Source: Bacteroidota bacterium (lineage in GTDB: Bacteria; Bacteroidota; Bacteroidia; Flavobacteriales_D; Crocinitomicaceae). Taken from it: DNA of 15,748 nucleotides. Positions 14,181 through 15,748 of the stretch are shown piece by piece; the first letter of the stretch is position 1; each line of letters opens with the position of its first letter. Where the stretch lies: assembly GCA_018825925.1 (NCBI GenBank), contig JAHKAT010000127.1:1-15748 (forward strand), in the 5' to 3' direction. The notes below the pieces were generated by a model. That model was not told the origin of the DNA. It did no database searches and was given only the letters and a program-made list of their open reading frames with translations. The position numbers were made by a program, and so were the translations under genes.

Positions 14181-15748
14181 CTAAAGAGCTTTCAATTTGC
14201 GTTTAAATTCTTCGATTTTATTTTCGTGAATTTTTATTTTTGATTCTACCTCTTTTTTCATCGCATCAGCACCTTTGCTTCTCCCGAAAAACCCAAGATT
14301 ATTCTCGTATTGCATGATTTCTTGCTTGAGTCTGTCTATTTGTTTGCGAATCTCGAACTTTTCTCTGTCGATTAATTTAGCGGCATCCGGACTAGCTTTC
14401 AAGGTATCAATTTTCGCCTGAAAAAGGATGGTTTCTTTTTCTTGTCCTTCTAATTTTAGGTGACTGTAATGCGAGTCTAAAGCAGTTTTGAAGTTTTGGT
14501 ACACTTCATCTTTTTGCTTCATAGGTACGTGACCAATTTCATTAAATTTTGCAGCAAAATCTTTTAAATCTGCCAAAACTTGCTTGCGATCTTCACCAGG
14601 CTGATAGGCTTTTAGGGAATCAATGATAGCAATTTTTGCTGCTAAATTCGTCTCGTTTTCTTTGTCTTTTTCTTCGAAATGCGCTTGACGATTGTTGAAA
14701 AACACATCACTCGCCGAGCGAAAATCTTTCCACAATTTTTGCTCCATACGTTGACCGGCGTGTCCAATGGTTTTCCATTCTTTTTGCAAACGAATCAATT
14801 GGGCGGCTGTTTCTTTCCAGTCTGTGCTGCCTTGCAAAGCAATCGCTTTGTCAATTAACTTTTGTTTTGCCGTTATAAAATCTTTAGATTCTTCACGTAA
14901 ACTTTCGAAGTATTCTTTCTTTTTAGAGAAGAATTGATCACAAATTCCTCTGAATTCTTGCCAAACTTCTTCGTTTTCCTTTTTGGATCCAAAACCAATT
15001 TTTTTCCACTTTTCTTGAAGTGTCAACAAAATTTTGGTTTGCGCTTCCCATTCCTTTACGGAGGCTAATTCTTGTGAGTTTTCCACCAAGGTTTTGGCCT
15101 CTTCAATCACAGCTTTTTTCGCATCGATATTGGCAGTCAATACTTTCCTACGTTGGTCGTAATGCTCGTTGATCTTGTCGTAAATAGCTTTTACATTGGT
15201 CCAATACCCTTCTTTTAGGCTTTCCCATTCACCATCCGTTACAGGACCAATCTCATCCCACTCGTTTTGTAAGGCCTTTAATTGCGTTTCAATTTCCTTC
15301 ATAGAAGTCAGAGCTGCCAAGTTTTGTATTTTGGAAACGATGTCTGATTTCAACTGTTGATTTCTATGTAAATCGTGGTCTTTTAATTCGCGATATATTT
15401 TTACTTGGTAAAAGAAAATTTCACGCAATCTGGAATATTCCGATTGTACTTCGTCTCTTTTATCGCGGGGAATGTCACCAGTGGTTTTCCAAGCTTCGTG
15501 AATCTCATTAAAAGCCGTAAAAGCAGCGCCAATATTCTCTTCCTCTTTCACCACTTTTTCCAAACGAGTCAATAGGGTGCGTTTTTGCTTCAGATGATCT
15601 AATTGTTGTTCCTTTTTAAGGTCAGATGCATCTTTTCGTCGAATTTGAAACAAACGAAATATCTCAAAAAACTCTTCTCGAATAGGGTCTAGCTCCCGAT
15701 TATTATCCAAAGGTTCGCCAGCTTCTAACTGAGCAACTTGCTTCAAAC
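14181..15748 (-). CDS. DUF349 repeat protein, 5' partial
   Basis: The frame is open to the window edge; a TTG at 15746 is not a credible start, and homologues have an extra N-terminal region. At least 521 residues are visible. Five DUF349 units follow one another, each with a core like LQ-x-EWK-x-IG and a second part like VW-x-x-F-x-x-x-x-D-x-FF. Cores (numbered from 15746): EIHEAWKTTG (81-90), LQNEWDEIG (159-167), LQEKWKKIG (243-251), LQKEWKTIG (320-328) and AAKFNEIG (398-405). The protein is almost wholly helical, highly charged, and ends in a coiled coil (about 440-521). No signal peptide or membrane helix is visible, so it should be cytoplasmic. Function of the family is not established as far as I know; the repeat architecture suggests a long scaffold. 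It ends one base before the membrane protein gene. Confidence 0.93.
   Translation of the reverse strand, partial: LKQVAQLEAGEPLDNNRELDPIREEFFEIFRLFQIRRKDASDLKKEQQLDHLKQKRTLLTRLEKVVKEEENIGAAFTAFNEIHEAWKTTGDIPRDKRDEVQSEYSRLREIFFYQVKIYRELKDHDLHRNQQLKSDIVSKIQNLAALTSMKEIETQLKALQNEWDEIGPVTDGEWESLKEGYWTNVKAIYDKINEHYDQRRKVLTANIDAKKAVIEEAKTLVENSQELASVKEWEAQTKILLTLQEKWKKIGFGSKKENEEVWQEFRGICDQFFSKKKEYFESLREESKDFITAKQKLIDKAIALQGSTDWKETAAQLIRLQKEWKTIGHAGQRMEQKLWKDFRSASDVFFNNRQAHFEEKDKENETNLAAKIAIIDSLKAYQPGEDRKQVLADLKDFAAKFNEIGHVPMKQKDEVYQNFKTALDSHYSHLKLEGQEKETILFQAKIDTLKASPDAAKLIDREKFEIRKQIDRLKQEIMQYENNLGFFGRSKGADAMKKEVESKIKIHENKIEEFKRKLKAL
14439..15593 (-). repeat. array of five DUF349 units with 77-residue spacing
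   Basis: The core aromatic residues lie at 86, 163, 247, 324 and 401 (numbered from 15746), giving spacings of 77, 84, 77 and 77. The units are diverged in sequence but nearly constant in length; the single odd spacing is longer by exactly seven residues. Confidence 0.8.

Noticed and set aside
15744..15746. TTG as start of the DUF349 gene
   Set aside because: The frame is open to the edge and the family has additional N-terminal sequence, so the start is outside.

Overview
The window is about 15.7 kb of AT-rich chromosomal DNA that looks like a free-living member of the Bacteroidota, most likely Flavobacteriales. Reasons: the glycyl-tRNA synthetase is the single-chain form with the long internal segment usual in that phylum; several upstream regions carry TTTG / TAnnTTTG elements, the Bacteroidota sigma-factor promoter type; start sites lack strong Shine-Dalgarno sequences; and the gene set (giant alpha-2-macroglobulin-like protein, multi-repeat DUF349 protein, stand-alone receiver, many small lipoproteins) is typical of the group. 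Genus cannot be fixed from the sequence. No rRNA, tRNA, CRISPR array, insertion sequence or prophage gene was seen.

Layout. (1) Positions 1-6414, plus strand: a very large alpha-2-macroglobulin family protein (5' end outside the window), an integral-membrane sterol desaturase/fatty acid hydroxylase family protein, and a 74-residue two-helix membrane protein. They are packed tightly enough (17-nt gap, then 8-nt overlap) to be one transcript. (2) 6411-9896, minus strand: a stand-alone receiver protein, glycyl-tRNA synthetase (glyS), a secreted or periplasmic protein made of two copies of one module, and the ribosome-assembly GTPase EngB. Hairpin terminators follow glyS and the duplicated-module gene, and a weaker one follows engB. 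(3) 10073-12920, plus strand, divergent from engB: a lipoprotein with a heavy-metal-associated domain bearing a CxxxC motif, an alpha/beta hydrolase 25 nt behind it, and a secreted von Willebrand A protein. (4) 12921-15748, minus strand: a small lipocalin-like lipoprotein, a four-helix membrane protein, and a DUF349 repeat protein cut by the window end; the last two are separated by one base.

How the genes work together. Most neighbours look like independent housekeeping or cell-envelope units. Two linkages stand out: the three-gene envelope unit at 5' (surface protein, membrane-bound hydroxylase, tiny membrane protein) and the DUF349/membrane-protein pair at 3'. I did not find an obviously new defence or mobile system. 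The most unusual signals are the regular 77-residue spacing of the DUF349 repeats, the CxxxC metal-binding motif, the apparent absence of a thioester in the macroglobulin-like protein, an inverted repeat overlapping a well-formed promoter, and two convergent gene pairs with touching or overlapping stop codons.
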